Notes: generated by a model from the letters alone, not told the origin. Counted from the first letter of the stretch, positions 1 through 8,265 are shown. The stretch: DNA of 64,000 bases from Nocardia nova (GCF_002933465.1 NZ_PSZE01000002.1:248001-312000); one strand, 5' to 3'. Made by a program: numbers and translations.

Positions 1-507
1 CCTGCGACTACATTGACCGCACCGAATGTGCAGCCCCCGATGCAGGGGCCGGATGTCGATCCCCGGGTGACGTACGACCCGTGCACTCGGATTCCTGACA
101 GTTTCGTTTCAGCAGCGGGGTACAATCCTGCGAGCCGCCAGCGCTTCGACGAAATCAATGGTGCCACCGTGACATTGGGGTGCCAGTTCCGCGATGATGC
201 CAAGGGGCCTGGTTACGAAAAGTTCGACCTTTGGATCGCATCAACCAATGTGCCCCTCGACCAACGGCGACAGCAAGTCGAATCCACCGCCAACAACCCA
301 CGGATAACGCCGATCCGGGCCCATGGGCGAACCGGCTTCCAACTTGTCGACGCCGGCCACGGGGCCTCGTGCACTGTCTACCTGGAGACGAAAGCCGGCT
401 ACGTGGTGTTCAACCGGCGGGCCCTTCCCGCCGGCCCGAACGATGTCTGCGACAAGATGACCGAACTGGTCGACCTGATCGAACCGACCATCGGAGCGGA
501 CAATTGA
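1..507 (+). CDS. DUF3558 family protein, 5' end outside window
   Basis: The frame is open from base 1, so the gene starts before the window; the TTG at 13 is only the first in-window start-like codon. The visible part has the DUF3558 pattern: YDPCTRIPD near the start, LGCQFRD in the middle, SCTVYLETKAGY, and a C-terminal DVCDKMTELVDLIEPTI. The four cysteines match those of the second DUF3558 gene at 3709-4347, which has an intact lipoprotein signal, so this one probably encodes a surface lipoprotein too. The biochemical role of DUF3558 proteins is unknown; here they lie near ESX accessory genes. The family call is confident, the function is not. Confidence 0.8.
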   Translation, partial: PATTLTAPNVQPPMQGPDVDPRVTYDPCTRIPDSFVSAAGYNPASRQRFDEINGATVTLGCQFRDDAKGPGYEKFDLWIASTNVPLDQRRQQVESTANNPRITPIRAHGRTGFQLVDAGHGASCTVYLETKAGYVVFNRRALPAGPNDVCDKMTELVDLIEPTIGADN

Positions 508-823
508 CGCTCACGATGCGTGGCGGTCGGAGGTAGTTCGGGCCAGAACACCGATCTCGATCAACGAGGGTGTTCCGTCCGTCGGCGTGGAGCCGCATGT
601 CGCGCCAAACCCCGTCCGAGCTGTGGATCAGGCCGGGCGTCGGCCTACCGCCCGGCCGGGGTTCAACGTCAACTGCCGCGGATCCACCAGCGCGGCAACG
701 GCATTGCGAACGTGGGCCGGAAGACCGTCGCATTCTCGGCGCAGGGTGAGGCCGGACAGACGTGTCCGACTGTCATGCGCACCGCGAGGCCATCGTGGTG
801 ACCGAGAGGTGAGACGCAGTCGG
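508..823. other. Intergenic stretch, no gene recognised
   Basis: About 316 bases lie between the DUF3558 gene and the end of the DUF397-like frame on the opposite strand. Several overlapping open frames exist on both strands, but none has a plausible ribosome binding site or a recognisable domain. A minus-strand frame reading WRDMRLHADGRNTLVDRD has protein-like composition and could be a relic, but I could not assign it. Confidence 0.4.
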
Positions 824-1036
824 CTACGCTCGCGGTCGGCTGAGCACGCTGTTGCGCACGCTGCCGGTGAAGGTATCCCACTCGTCGCCGGTGACGACGA
901 GGGCGGGCCCATTCGGATTCTTGGAATCGCGGACGCCGACCCGGGGAACCTTCAGAAACGCGACCTCGGCGCAATACTTCGTTGCATTGCTCCTGGTACT
1001 CTTGAACCACCATGCTCCGGCTGGGTCGACGTTTAC
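824..1036 (-). pseudogene. Second DUF397 protein lacking a standard start codon
   Basis: Read on the minus strand, this 70-codon frame gives a full DUF397 protein: WWFKSTRSNATKYCAEVAFL, VGVRDSKNPNGPALV and EWDTFTGSVRN. It is the same length as the DUF397 gene just upstream (1055-1267) and clearly paralogous. No ATG, GTG or TTG occurs in frame between the upstream stop and the conserved domain. The expected start position holds GTA (plus-strand 1034-1036), preceded by a good GGAGG six bases upstream, so a GTG to GTA change is the simplest explanation. It is in the same frame as the upstream gene, separated from it only by one TAG and six codons. It is either a start-codon pseudogene or is made by non-canonical initiation or readthrough. 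Confidence 0.7.
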
Positions 1037-1054
1037 TTCACGCCTCCATCTCGA

Positions 1055-1267
1055 CTACGCGAACGGTCGGTCGAGCCCACCGTTACGTAGGTTGCCGGTG
1101 AAGGCGTCCCACGCATCAGCGGCGAAAACGAGTGCAGGGCCGTTCGGGTTCTTGGAATCACGAACGCCGACCGTGCCACTGTCGAGGAACGCGACTTCGA
1201 CGCACTCCTTCGTACCCCCGCTTCGACTGCTTTTGAACCACTTCGCACCGGATAGATCAGCGCTCAC
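1055..1267 (-). CDS. DUF397 domain protein
   Basis: A 70-residue protein with the typical DUF397 layout: GAKWFKSSRSGG, CVEVAFL, VGVRDSKNPNGPALVF and AWDAFTGNLR. The GTG start overlaps the stop of the XRE regulator at 1264-2133 (GTGA overlap), so the two are translationally coupled. DUF397 proteins are nearly always encoded beside XRE/DUF5753 regulators in actinomycetes. Some such pairs (WhiJ-type, Scr1/Scr2 of Streptomyces) are reported to act in development or as toxin-antitoxin-like partners. The precise role here is unknown. Confidence 0.85.
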   Translation of the reverse strand: MSADLSGAKWFKSSRSGGTKECVEVAFLDSGTVGVRDSKNPNGPALVFAADAWDAFTGNLRNGGLDRPFA

Positions 1268-2133
1268 CCTAGATGCTCCTTCGCTATCTGCCGTAAGGTG
1301 ATCCTGCTGCGTGCCGCATCCAGTGCGGCAGACTGCATGACCTCGTATGCTTCAGCGTACCGACGGACGCTAGCAGGTTTCTCCAAATACAGATCACCCG
1401 TGTAGGTTTCCGCGTATACGACGTTGTGGTTGGCGTGGCCGAAGCGCAGCATCACGAATGGACCGATCGCTTCGCCTACCGGCACGCCCGCGGTGAACGG
1501 AAGAATCCGAATGTCGATATTCGCGCGTGTACTTATATCTGCCAGGTGGCGCACCTGGGAGCTCATCACTTTGCCGCTTCCGACGACGCGACGAAGAGCC
1601 GCCTCATGAACGATGAGTTGCATTCCCACCGGCCGGACCTTGCGAGTGATGAGTAGTTGCCGTCGAATTTTGAGTTGGACATGCCGTTCGATCGCGTCAT
1701 CCGTGCCGTTCGGCAATGCGTTTCGCGAAAGTACCCGGGCATAGTCGGGGGTTTGAAGTAGGCCGGGGATCGGTTCGGGCTGGTACGTGGCAATCTCCTG
1801 CGCGGCGGTCTCCAACCCCACGTAGATGTCGAAGCCGGCCGGAATCAGATCGTCGTACTCGTGCCACCAGTTCTGTGTATTAGCCTGCTGGGCAAGTCCT
1901 TTCATCGCATCGCTCTTCTCCTCATCGAACTCGTACAGCCGGCAGTACGCCTCGATCTCGGGAACCGACAGCTTCTGGGTGAGCCCCTTCTCGATACGCA
2001 TCAGAGTGGGCGCTGAGCGTCCGATATGCGCCGCAGCCTCCGCCAGACTCATGCCTATCTCCTCCCGGGCCTGCCGGAGGTAGTAACCGAGCTGGCGTTT
2101 CGGCAGGGAGAGTGGTTCCCCGGTTTCGGCCAT
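1264..2133 (-). CDS. XRE-family transcriptional regulator with DUF5753 domain
   Basis: A 289-residue protein. Residues about 14-70 form a lambda-repressor-like helix-turn-helix (LGYYLRQAREEIGMSLAEAA, then SAPTLMRIEKG). The rest matches the DUF5753 region: IPGLLQTPDYAR, then a segment with VGSGKVMSSQVRHL, and LPFTAGVPVGEAIGPFVMLRF. This is the standard partner of DUF397 proteins, one of which is coupled downstream. The ATG at 2133 faces a 273-bp divergent intergenic region shared with the small plus-strand genes beginning at 2407, which probably holds an autoregulated promoter pair. Targets cannot be told from the sequence. Confidence 0.88.
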   Translation of the reverse strand: MAETGEPLSLPKRQLGYYLRQAREEIGMSLAEAAAHIGRSAPTLMRIEKGLTQKLSVPEIEAYCRLYEFDEEKSDAMKGLAQQANTQNWWHEYDDLIPAGFDIYVGLETAAQEIATYQPEPIPGLLQTPDYARVLSRNALPNGTDDAIERHVQLKIRRQLLITRKVRPVGMQLIVHEAALRRVVGSGKVMSSQVRHLADISTRANIDIRILPFTAGVPVGEAIGPFVMLRFGHANHNVVYAETYTGDLYLEKPASVRRYAEAYEVMQSAALDAARSRITLRQIAKEHLG

Positions 2134-2406
2134 CTAGTGCCCCCTATCTGTTTCGTTTTGAGTTGAAACGGTGTCTGAAGATTCCTGTAATCCGTCCTGG
2201 TGCTTTGCGTTACTTCCCACGAGATTTCGCGTCGCGCAACCAGTCCGGGCCGGTCGATGGTGTTCTGGTGCTGCTACTGAGACCGACGCGAAATCCACGG
2301 CCGCTACAGCGGCCCGCATAAACAGAGGAACCAAACGAATCGCTCGTGCCTGAGCAATTGCGGCAGCAGGCGGGGAATCCGCCCCCCTGTACCGCGGCTA
2401 CCGCTC

Positions 2407-2547
2407 ATGATAGCCGAGTTGTACCGACCCGGCGAGCGTCGGCCGCGAATTGCCTATCAGCCCAACGCAATCGAAGGAGAGCCAACCATCGCCGGACTGA
2501 ACGAACTCGCAAACAGCCTGCACCCGAACGACATCGGTGACGAGTGA
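2407..2547 (+). CDS. Small hypothetical protein, 46 residues
   Basis: ATG at 2407 opens a 46-codon frame starting MIAELYRPGERRPRIAYQPN and ending in an acidic tail (HPNDIGDE). It is the first of three tightly packed plus-strand genes: its stop overlaps the GTG of the next gene by 11 bases. Charge, composition and packing suggest a real gene, but no family is recognised. It is divergent from the XRE/DUF397 unit, an arrangement that fits co-regulation. Confidence 0.5.
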   Translation: MIAELYRPGERRPRIAYQPNAIEGEPTIAGLNELANSLHPNDIGDE

Positions 2548-2905
2548 GCGATCGGTGGGGACATGGAACGCCCTGTCGAGCATCGTCACGGTGCTGTCGG
2601 GTTGTGGGGTAGTGCTACTCGCGGTCGGATGCATCTGGCCGCGAGATCATGCCCCGCGCCCGGATCGCTTGTATCGACCGAATCGACCCGGCAGCAGGTC
2701 GCCGGCGGTCCGATGGCCCACGGAATGGAGCTGCGCCCAGCCGGACCGGCCCTTCACTCTGACCGAGGCGCACACCTGGATGCGGCTCCATCGCGACCAC
2801 GACTGCCCGCGTAAACGCACGGCCTTCGCGGCACTCGTCGCGGCCGGCCGTATCCATCCCGATTCCACCCGCCGCAACACCATATGGAGCGAGAACAATG
2901 ACTGA
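2537..2905 (+). CDS. Small membrane protein, 122 residues
   Basis: The GTG start at 2537 overlaps the preceding 46-residue gene. Residues about 12-34 form one hydrophobic segment (ALSSIVTVLSGCGVVLLAVG), followed by a proline- and arginine-rich linker and a C-terminal segment with TLTEAHTWMRLHRDHDC and AFAALVAAGRIHPD. One membrane span with a cytoplasmic tail is predicted. Its 3' end overlaps the next gene by eight bases, so all three small genes look like one transcription unit. No family recognised. Confidence 0.55.
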   Translation: MTSERSVGTWNALSSIVTVLSGCGVVLLAVGCIWPRDHAPRPDRLYRPNRPGSRSPAVRWPTEWSCAQPDRPFTLTEAHTWMRLHRDHDCPRKRTAFAALVAAGRIHPDSTRRNTIWSENND

Positions 2906-3110
2906 TCACGATGCGAATGTCCCAGCGGCACAATCAGATCCGCCGGTCGATCGAATCCGTGAACTCGCTGCGCGCGCCGAAGCCGCCGGCTACGTCCTCG
3001 TCGGCAGTGCCGCACCGCGCTACGAATGGAAACTGCTGGACAGCGAATACCGCGAGGACATCTTCTCTACCACCGAACTCGACCGGATCGAACAATGGCT
3101 CGATTCATGA
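2898..3110 (+). CDS. Small hypothetical protein, 70 residues
   Basis: ATG at 2898 lies inside the end of the preceding gene, with a purine-rich GGAGCGAG upstream. The protein is acidic and soluble: a disordered start, a helix RIRELAARAEAAGYVLVG, then YEWKLLDSEYREDIFSTTE and an amphipathic end, ELDRIEQWLDS. It resembles the short hypothetical proteins common beside XRE/DUF397 loci in Nocardia. Function unknown. The 237 bases downstream, to 3347, show no gene. Confidence 0.6.
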   Translation: MTDHDANVPAAQSDPPVDRIRELAARAEAAGYVLVGSAAPRYEWKLLDSEYREDIFSTTELDRIEQWLDS

Positions 3111-3347
3111 CCTGTCCTCGTCGGAGCGGTTCAGAAGCTCTCGGCGCAGCTGCCCCATCTTTCCGCGGGCGTGGCATCCGACGACCGCAACGGCTGGTAG
3201 CGGAGCCGAGGATCAGGAAGTCGACGGCAGTTCGCCGCTGTGCTGGGCACCGGGCGGGCATGACAGCAGGAGCCGATCGGAACCGTCGAGTAGTCTGATG
3301 CGTCGAACTGTATGGGCGCGCGACATGGTTTCGGGTGGGAGGTCGGT

Positions 3348-3719
3348 ATGGCGCTGGGGAGGGACGCGGCAGCGGAGCTGTCACAGGCTGTGTCCACAGG
3401 GCGGTTCACGCTGACGCCGGATGCGGCGCGCGAGGCTGCGGGGCACTACGAGTGGTTCGCGGGGGAGATGGTTGCGCGGCAGGACGAGCTGCGGCGGCTC
3501 CAACGCCTCGATGGTTTCGGTGGCTTCGAATCGTCGAAACGGTTGCAGCAGGGTTTCGAGCAAAAGGCTTGCCAGGCATTCGATGCATACAAGACAGCGG
3601 AAGAATCAGCTCACCGCATGGCGGCCGCAATATATCAATCAGCCAGTTTGATCGACGAAGCGGAGGCCTCCAACGCGGATGCGATCAAAGCTGCGAACAG
3701 GAGTATGCGTGAAAACTAG
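3348..3719 (+). CDS. Helical ESX-associated small protein
   Basis: I chose the ATG at 3348 (MALGRDAAAEL) over the ATG at 3312 because GGGAGG sits at the right distance from it. The 123-residue product is almost entirely alpha-helical, with heptad-like leucines and alanines, no signal peptide and no membrane span. It contains a YKTAE segment that fits the YxxxD/E pattern of ESX substrates. It overlaps the start of the lipoprotein gene at 3709 and precedes PPE-like and EspG genes, so a role as an ESX substrate or partner is inferred from context. It lacks an obvious central WxG. Confidence 0.6.
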   Translation: MALGRDAAAELSQAVSTGRFTLTPDAAREAAGHYEWFAGEMVARQDELRRLQRLDGFGGFESSKRLQQGFEQKACQAFDAYKTAEESAHRMAAAIYQSASLIDEAEASNADAIKAANRSMREN

Positions 3720-4347
3720 GAACAGTTCACTGGCACGTATTATTTTGTTCGTCTCGACGCTGGCGACAATTTCATTTGTTCCGGCCTGTAGCTCCACCGA
3801 GAACTCCCCCGAGGAAGCAGCTAGTGACGCGTTGGGCGTCACTACTACATCGACGCCTGCAACGTTAACAGCATCGAGGTTGCAACCGCCATCGCAGGAC
3901 AACGACTATACCAAGACGTCTGGCAGACCGAAGGTGATATTCGATCCGTGTACATGGATTCCAGACCAACCGTTCGCCAAGCTCGGGCTTGATCCGTCTG
4001 CACGCGAACGGGGCTCCGATATCGTCGCCGAATACACATTTCTGACCTGCGACGTCAAGAACCGGGACGAGTCTCTTCAGATGGACTCGGGCAACGTCAC
4101 GCTTGATGAGGTGAGGCAGAAGTACGCGGGCAGAACGCAAGACACAACAATCAATGGGCGGAAGGCGATCCTAACCTCTGAAAAGACGGGTGACAACGAA
4201 TGCTCGGTCGACATCGAGACGAAGGCAGGTTATTTCGGGCTCACGGACATCCTGAGTACGCAAGGGATCGGCACCGGCATCAAACCCTGCGACCGAGTGA
4301 CAGAGATGGCCGAAACCCTCGAGCCCTACATCGGTAAGGACAACTGA
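3709..4347 (+). CDS. DUF3558 lipoprotein
   Basis: I place the start at the GTG at 3709 (GGAG about six bases upstream). This gives a lipoprotein signal: two early basic residues (K2, R4), hydrophobic ARIILFVSTLATISFV, and a lipobox ending in PAC with the lipidated Cys at residue 27. The mature part has the DUF3558 cysteines in FDPCTWIPD, FLTCDVKN, ECSVDIETKAGY and IKPCDRVTEMAETLEPYIG. It is 212 residues long. The start overlaps the upstream small helical gene, and the PPE-like gene begins three bases after its stop. It is probably a membrane-anchored surface protein made together with the ESX-related proteins. Confidence 0.82.
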   Translation: MKTRNSSLARIILFVSTLATISFVPACSSTENSPEEAASDALGVTTTSTPATLTASRLQPPSQDNDYTKTSGRPKVIFDPCTWIPDQPFAKLGLDPSARERGSDIVAEYTFLTCDVKNRDESLQMDSGNVTLDEVRQKYAGRTQDTTINGRKAILTSEKTGDNECSVDIETKAGYFGLTDILSTQGIGTGIKPCDRVTEMAETLEPYIGKDN

Positions 4348-4349
4348 TC

Positions 4350-5708
4350 ATGGGCGATGATTCGAAGCCGGGTACCACTCCGCCTATCATCGGCATCATC
4401 GACGCGGTCAACACGGGTGATCCGACCCTGGACCCCAAGCTGGTCCCGAAAAGCAATGCAGCCCAGTTCTATCAGCGGTCGGCTGCGGATGAGGGTAAAG
4501 CGGCCGGGAATGTCGACCATGATCCGGACTACATTCCGGCAGCGGTGATGGAACCCTTTCGCTCCATGTCGCATGACGCGATTCTGGCCGGGGTTACGCA
4601 GATGAAGCCTGGTCTCATGCATCAATTCGCGCAAGGATGGAAGAAGACCGCCGACGCCACTCTGTTCAACAACATGGCGTTGAATGCCAAGGTGCACAAG
4701 AGCGTTGCCGCCGGGTGGGAGGGGCGAGCGGCCGATGCGGTTATCGCGGCGACCCAGCGATTCACCAACGAGATGGCGGAGATGCACAACGTCGCACAGA
4801 GTGTGATGTCGCGCATCGAAGCTGCCGCCTACGGCGCCGACGTCGTGAAGGCGCAAGTTCCGCCGCTGCCGCCGCCGAAACCCATTCCGACGGTCGACGG
4901 TGCGGAAAGCCCCAAGGATGCGGTCGGAGCCGTGACCACCGGCTCATCGGAGGAACAGGCCGCGCAGTGGGCGATGGTGAACCATTACGTACCCACGTAT
5001 CAGCCAGCGGGACAACAGGTGCCGATGTTCACGCCGCCCACGGCACCCGATGACGGTGGTGGCGTCAATCCGCCGGGAGTCGGGGGTCGCCTGCCCGGTG
5101 GCGACACCGGTGGAACGGTGGACGGCCACCAAAAACCCGGTGGCGACAACCGATCCGGGACCGGTGACGGGACCGGTGCCGGCGACCAGCAGCCTGGAAC
5201 CGATCCGGCTGCCGCGGCATCGAATCAGACTTCCCCGGCCGGCAGCACACGGGATGCGAGTTCCACGACACCGGCCGGACTCGATTCCACCGCAACGACG
5301 CCCGCCGGGCTCGGCGGCACCAGCGGGTCCGGGACGGGCAGTGGCCTCGGTGGGGTTCCCGGGTACGCCGGTGGGCCGGGCCGGACCGGCGGCCCGTCGA
5401 GCCCTGGCGGCCCGGGGCGCAGTGTGCCCGGCGTGCCAGGCGCCGGAGATCCGCTCGGCAAGCTCGGTGCGCTCGGCCGCCCCGCTGCGGCGGCCGCAGG
5501 GGCGGCGGGTCTGCCCGGCATGGGGATGCCCGGTGCGAAGGGGAAAGGCGAAGAAGACAAGGAGCGCAAGGGGAATCCCGATCTTCTCGTTCACGAACGC
5601 AACAAAGCCGACCTGATCGGCGACCCGCCACCCGCGGTGCCGCCGGTATTCGGTGCCTATGCGGATGACCCCCCGCAGCGACGCAAGCAGACCGAGAGCG
5701 ACTGGTAG
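4350..5708 (+). CDS. PPE-like/WXG-domain ESX substrate with Gly/Pro-rich tail
   Basis: A 452-residue protein. Residues about 60-160 form long helices with AGWEGRAADAV (Trp123-x-Gly125), the turn typical of WXG100/PPE-type ESX proteins. From about residue 170 it becomes a low-complexity region rich in Gly, Pro, Thr and Ala, followed by a charged lysine/glutamate stretch and the acidic-basic end QRRKQTESDW. It sits three bases after the lipoprotein stop and four bases before espG, so the pair fits a substrate with its dedicated chaperone. There is no signal peptide, as expected for type VII secretion. No ESX core gene (EccC, EccD and so on) lies in this window. Confidence 0.72.
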   Translation: MGDDSKPGTTPPIIGIIDAVNTGDPTLDPKLVPKSNAAQFYQRSAADEGKAAGNVDHDPDYIPAAVMEPFRSMSHDAILAGVTQMKPGLMHQFAQGWKKTADATLFNNMALNAKVHKSVAAGWEGRAADAVIAATQRFTNEMAEMHNVAQSVMSRIEAAAYGADVVKAQVPPLPPPKPIPTVDGAESPKDAVGAVTTGSSEEQAAQWAMVNHYVPTYQPAGQQVPMFTPPTAPDDGGGVNPPGVGGRLPGGDTGGTVDGHQKPGGDNRSGTGDGTGAGDQQPGTDPAAAASNQTSPAGSTRDASSTTPAGLDSTATTPAGLGGTSGSGTGSGLGGVPGYAGGPGRTGGPSSPGGPGRSVPGVPGAGDPLGKLGALGRPAAAAAGAAGLPGMGMPGAKGKGEEDKERKGNPDLLVHERNKADLIGDPPPAVPPVFGAYADDPPQRRKQTESDW

Positions 5709-5711
5709 CGC

Positions 5712-6416
5712 ATGAAATGGGAGTTCACTCAGGCGGAGTTCATGTTCGCCTGGGATCAACTCGGCCTCGATCGCTTTCCGGCACCGCTCACCGTTCGCCC
5801 GGAGGTCGGTTCCCAGTTGGAGTGGGAGACGCTCGAACACCAACTGCGACTGCGTTTTCCGGTCCGTGAAGACCCGGATCTGCTGCCGGTGTTGCAGACG
5901 GCAGCCGACCCGGACACCTCGCTCGTGATGGTGGGGTTTCGGAAGAAGCCGCTGCGCGCCTACGGAGCGATCACCGCGAATATCGGAGTCAGTGTCGTCC
6001 AGCGGCCCGGGCCCGAGCCGGAAACCGGTGGCAATATCGTCGTCGAAGTCGGAACGCCGGATCTCGTTGCTCGCGTATTCGCCGCCGTCGCCGGGAAACA
6101 ACCCGCCGGAGCCACGAAACCGCTGGTCGACACCTGGGAGCGAGTACAGGACCCGGGCCCGGTAAGCGCCCTCGTCCACGATAGTCCCGCCGTCGCGCAC
6201 CGCATCCGCACATTGCTGTCGGCACCGCGAACAGCCCACGGCCACATCGAAATTCGTGTAGATCGCCGCAGTACTCGCCCGTTCCCGCCACGGTACGTCA
6301 GCTGGTTCGACGTCGAAAACGACGGCCGCTACACCTATACCCGCCGACATGGTGATTTCCACATCGATCCGTGCGGAGAGCTGGACCGGGTGGTCGTGCG
6401 TCTGACGACGGGCTGA
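5712..6416 (+). CDS. ESX secretion-associated protein EspG
   Basis: A 234-residue protein matching the EspG family: the start is WEFTQAEFMFAWDQLGLDRF, followed by an alternating strand/helix pattern, and it ends with DPCGELDRVVVRLTTG. EspG proteins are cytosolic chaperones that bind PE-PPE substrates and hand them to the type VII secretion machine. It lies directly downstream of the PPE-like gene in one operon (4-bp gap), which supports a cognate substrate-chaperone pair. The ATG at 5712 is the only sensible start. Confidence 0.82.
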   Translation: MKWEFTQAEFMFAWDQLGLDRFPAPLTVRPEVGSQLEWETLEHQLRLRFPVREDPDLLPVLQTAADPDTSLVMVGFRKKPLRAYGAITANIGVSVVQRPGPEPETGGNIVVEVGTPDLVARVFAAVAGKQPAGATKPLVDTWERVQDPGPVSALVHDSPAVAHRIRTLLSAPRTAHGHIEIRVDRRSTRPFPPRYVSWFDVENDGRYTYTRRHGDFHIDPCGELDRVVVRLTTG

Positions 6417-6469
6417 CAAGGCCGCCGCAGGGCCGAGTCGACCCCTCGACCTGTTGGTGATCGTGGAAT

Positions 6470-6690
6470 TCAGACGGGTGCGGCTGCTCTGCGGAGAGCG
6501 TCGAGGGTGGTTTCGGGGGAGGTGCTGAAGCGGAAGCGGATTCCCGGCACCGCGTCGACGACGAGGTTGACTACGCGCTCGAACAGCAGGGTGTGCTCGG
6601 GAATGGCTCGCACCGCCCCGCCCACCATGGCGAGGTCGAACGATTGGTGCGCCAGCACTGCGCGGATTTCCCGACGCCTTGCGATCGTTC
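6470..6690 (-). pseudogene. Regulator remnant, possibly LysR effector-domain fragment
   Basis: On the minus strand a protein-like segment reads QSFDLAMVGGAV, then VVDAVPGIRFRFSTSPETTL and ALRRAAAPV before a stop. The pattern (strand, helix, PG[IV]RxRF) resembles the start of a LysR substrate-binding domain. It has no helix-turn-helix in front and ends before the second half of such a domain, so both ends are missing. It lies antiparallel to the broken marR gene. The family call is tentative. Confidence 0.35.
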
Positions 6691-7028
6691 GATCTGGCAC
6701 CGCGCCATCTGTCGTTGTTGAGGTACGTGCTGTTCGACGGCCGCTCACGGTCAACGAACTAGCGAGGCGACTGGAGGTGGCGCCGACCACCGTGAGCCTG
6801 ATGATCGGCGACCTGAGCCGCCAGGGCGTCCTGGAACGCCGAACCGACGACAACGACCGGCGGCGCACCCTCGTCGCGATCGTCGACGCGCACCGAACGG
6901 CCGTGGCGGACTGGCTCGGCGGCGCGGATCGGGGGTGGCGCGCCGCGCTGGGCCCGCTGACCGCGGAGCAGCGGGCCCTGGTCATCACGACACTGCGCGC
7001 CTACGAGGAAGCCGTCTCATCCGGCTGA
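6632..7028 (+). pseudogene. MarR-family regulator broken by two frameshifts
   Basis: The last third reads as a normal MarR winged helix: PLTVNELARRLEVAPTTVSL, then MIGDLSRQGVLERRTDDNDR and a C-terminal helix. Upstream, the conserved sequence continues in other frames: LVRQHCADFP in one (to about 6671), DALRSFDLAPRHLSLLRY and VLFDG in a second (6673-6741), then PLTVN in the third. Each junction needs one missing C, both next to short C runs. No start codon or N-terminal helix is found before the antiparallel remnant. It is either a true pseudogene or a good gene with two sequencing errors plus a truncated 5' end. Confidence 0.65.
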
Positions 7029-7044
7029 CACCGCGGAAGCCCGG

Positions 7045-7512
7045 TCAGGGTTCGAGATCGACGACGCCTGTGCCACTGGCGATGTCGAACGGTACCGACA
7101 CCTGGTCGTGCGCGATCAGCCAGGCACCGTCGATCTTGCGCATTCCGTAGGTGACCCGGACCCACATACCGCTGTTGGCCACCCCGTTCTTCATCGTGCC
7201 GTGCAGCCGGGCGAAGGCGTGCCCGAATGCCACGTCCTCGCCCACGGTGAACGTCAGGTCGCGAATCTCGTAGTCCACGTTCTCGAAGAACAGGAACACC
7301 TTGGCCCAGTTGTCGAGTTTCGCGGTGACCCCGACGTGCTGGAGTGGCGGCTCGACATCGAAGGACACGACGTCGGTCGCGTATACACGCCGCACCGCGT
7401 CGAGATCCTTGGCGCGCAGTCCGTCGACCACCCGGTCGATCTGCCGGCGGATCTCGGCTTCGTCGGCCGCAATGCGGTCGGCGCGGGACTGAAAGTCGTT
7501 GGATACGGTCAT
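7045..7512 (-). CDS. SnoaL/NTF2-like protein
   Basis: A 155-residue soluble protein starting at ATG 7512 (MTVSNDFQSRADRI). The helix RRQIDRVVDGLRAKDLDAVR, then YATDVVSFDV, GHAFARLHG and VRVTYGMRKIDGAWLIAHDQ follow the SnoaL/SgcJ NTF2-like fold, a cone-shaped barrel that either catalyses small reactions or binds ligands. It is downstream of, and in the same direction as, the FMN reductase gene (10-bp gap), so the two are probably co-transcribed. The substrate is unknown. Confidence 0.75.
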   Translation of the reverse strand: MTVSNDFQSRADRIAADEAEIRRQIDRVVDGLRAKDLDAVRRVYATDVVSFDVEPPLQHVGVTAKLDNWAKVFLFFENVDYEIRDLTFTVGEDVAFGHAFARLHGTMKNGVANSGMWVRVTYGMRKIDGAWLIAHDQVSVPFDIASGTGVVDLEP

Positions 7513-7522
7513 GTTCGGCTCC

Positions 7523-8107
7523 TCAGGAATTGGCGAGAGTGGTTTCGGCGCCGGCCCGCAGCGGAGCCAGTGCGGTGCTCCACGCGATGACTTGGTCCAG
7601 TGTCTTGTCCAACGCGGCGGCATGGTGGTCCCGCGGGGTGAACGTGGTGTGGTTCTCGAAGTCGGTGAGCACCGAGATCGAGACCTGATAGCCCACATCG
7701 GCCATGCCCAGCGAGCTGCAGACCGCCCGCAGCTGTACGACCGCGCGGGCGCCGCCGTTCGCGCCGTAGGAGACGAATCCGACCGCCTTGTCGACCCACT
7801 CCGCGAACACGTGATCGAGGGCGTTCTTCAGCACCCCCGGCATCCCGCCGTTGTATTCGGGGGTCACCAGCACGAAACCGTCGAACGGTGCGATCCGCTC
7901 GGCCCAGGCCCTGGTGTGCGCATGCACCGAGGGGCCGAACACCGGCGGCACCGGCTCGTCCAGATGCGGCAGCGGGTGATCGCGTAGATCGATCAGTTCG
8001 AACTCGGCGTCGCTGCGACGCGATGCCGAGTCCAGAACCCACTGCGCAACCTGCGCACCGTTGCGGTTGGGACGGGTACTGCCGAGGATGATGCCGATTC
8101 TGGTCAT
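7523..8107 (-). CDS. NADPH-dependent FMN reductase family protein
   Basis: A 194-residue flavodoxin-like protein. The N-terminal IGIILGSTRPNRNG is the phosphate-binding loop for FMN, and LVTPEYNGGMPGVLKNALDH is the diagnostic flavin-ring motif of the NADPH-dependent FMN reductase family. These enzymes reduce free or bound FMN, quinones or azo compounds. It is the first gene of a two-gene unit with the NTF2-like protein. The decayed MarR locus next to it may once have been a local redox or electrophile regulator; that is inference. Confidence 0.88.
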   Translation of the reverse strand: MTRIGIILGSTRPNRNGAQVAQWVLDSASRRSDAEFELIDLRDHPLPHLDEPVPPVFGPSVHAHTRAWAERIAPFDGFVLVTPEYNGGMPGVLKNALDHVFAEWVDKAVGFVSYGANGGARAVVQLRAVCSSLGMADVGYQVSISVLTDFENHTTFTPRDHHAAALDKTLDQVIAWSTALAPLRAGAETTLANS

Positions 8108-8265
8108 TTGCGGAACTCCTGGATGGCTGAAAACTGGTACGTCCTTCCGACGACGCAGCCGCCCGGAATGTCAGGTGGCGGTTGTGCTCGGCGGCTCGCG
8201 GTCGCGACGGTGGGCCGGGGCCCGGTTGCGCGATGTACGGATCGGCGCTGGTTACGATCGGTCCC

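Noticed and set aside
4944..6419. Minus-strand frame of 491 codons opposite the PPE-like and EspG genes
   Set aside because: Opposes two recognised plus-strand genes; arginine-rich shadow translation.
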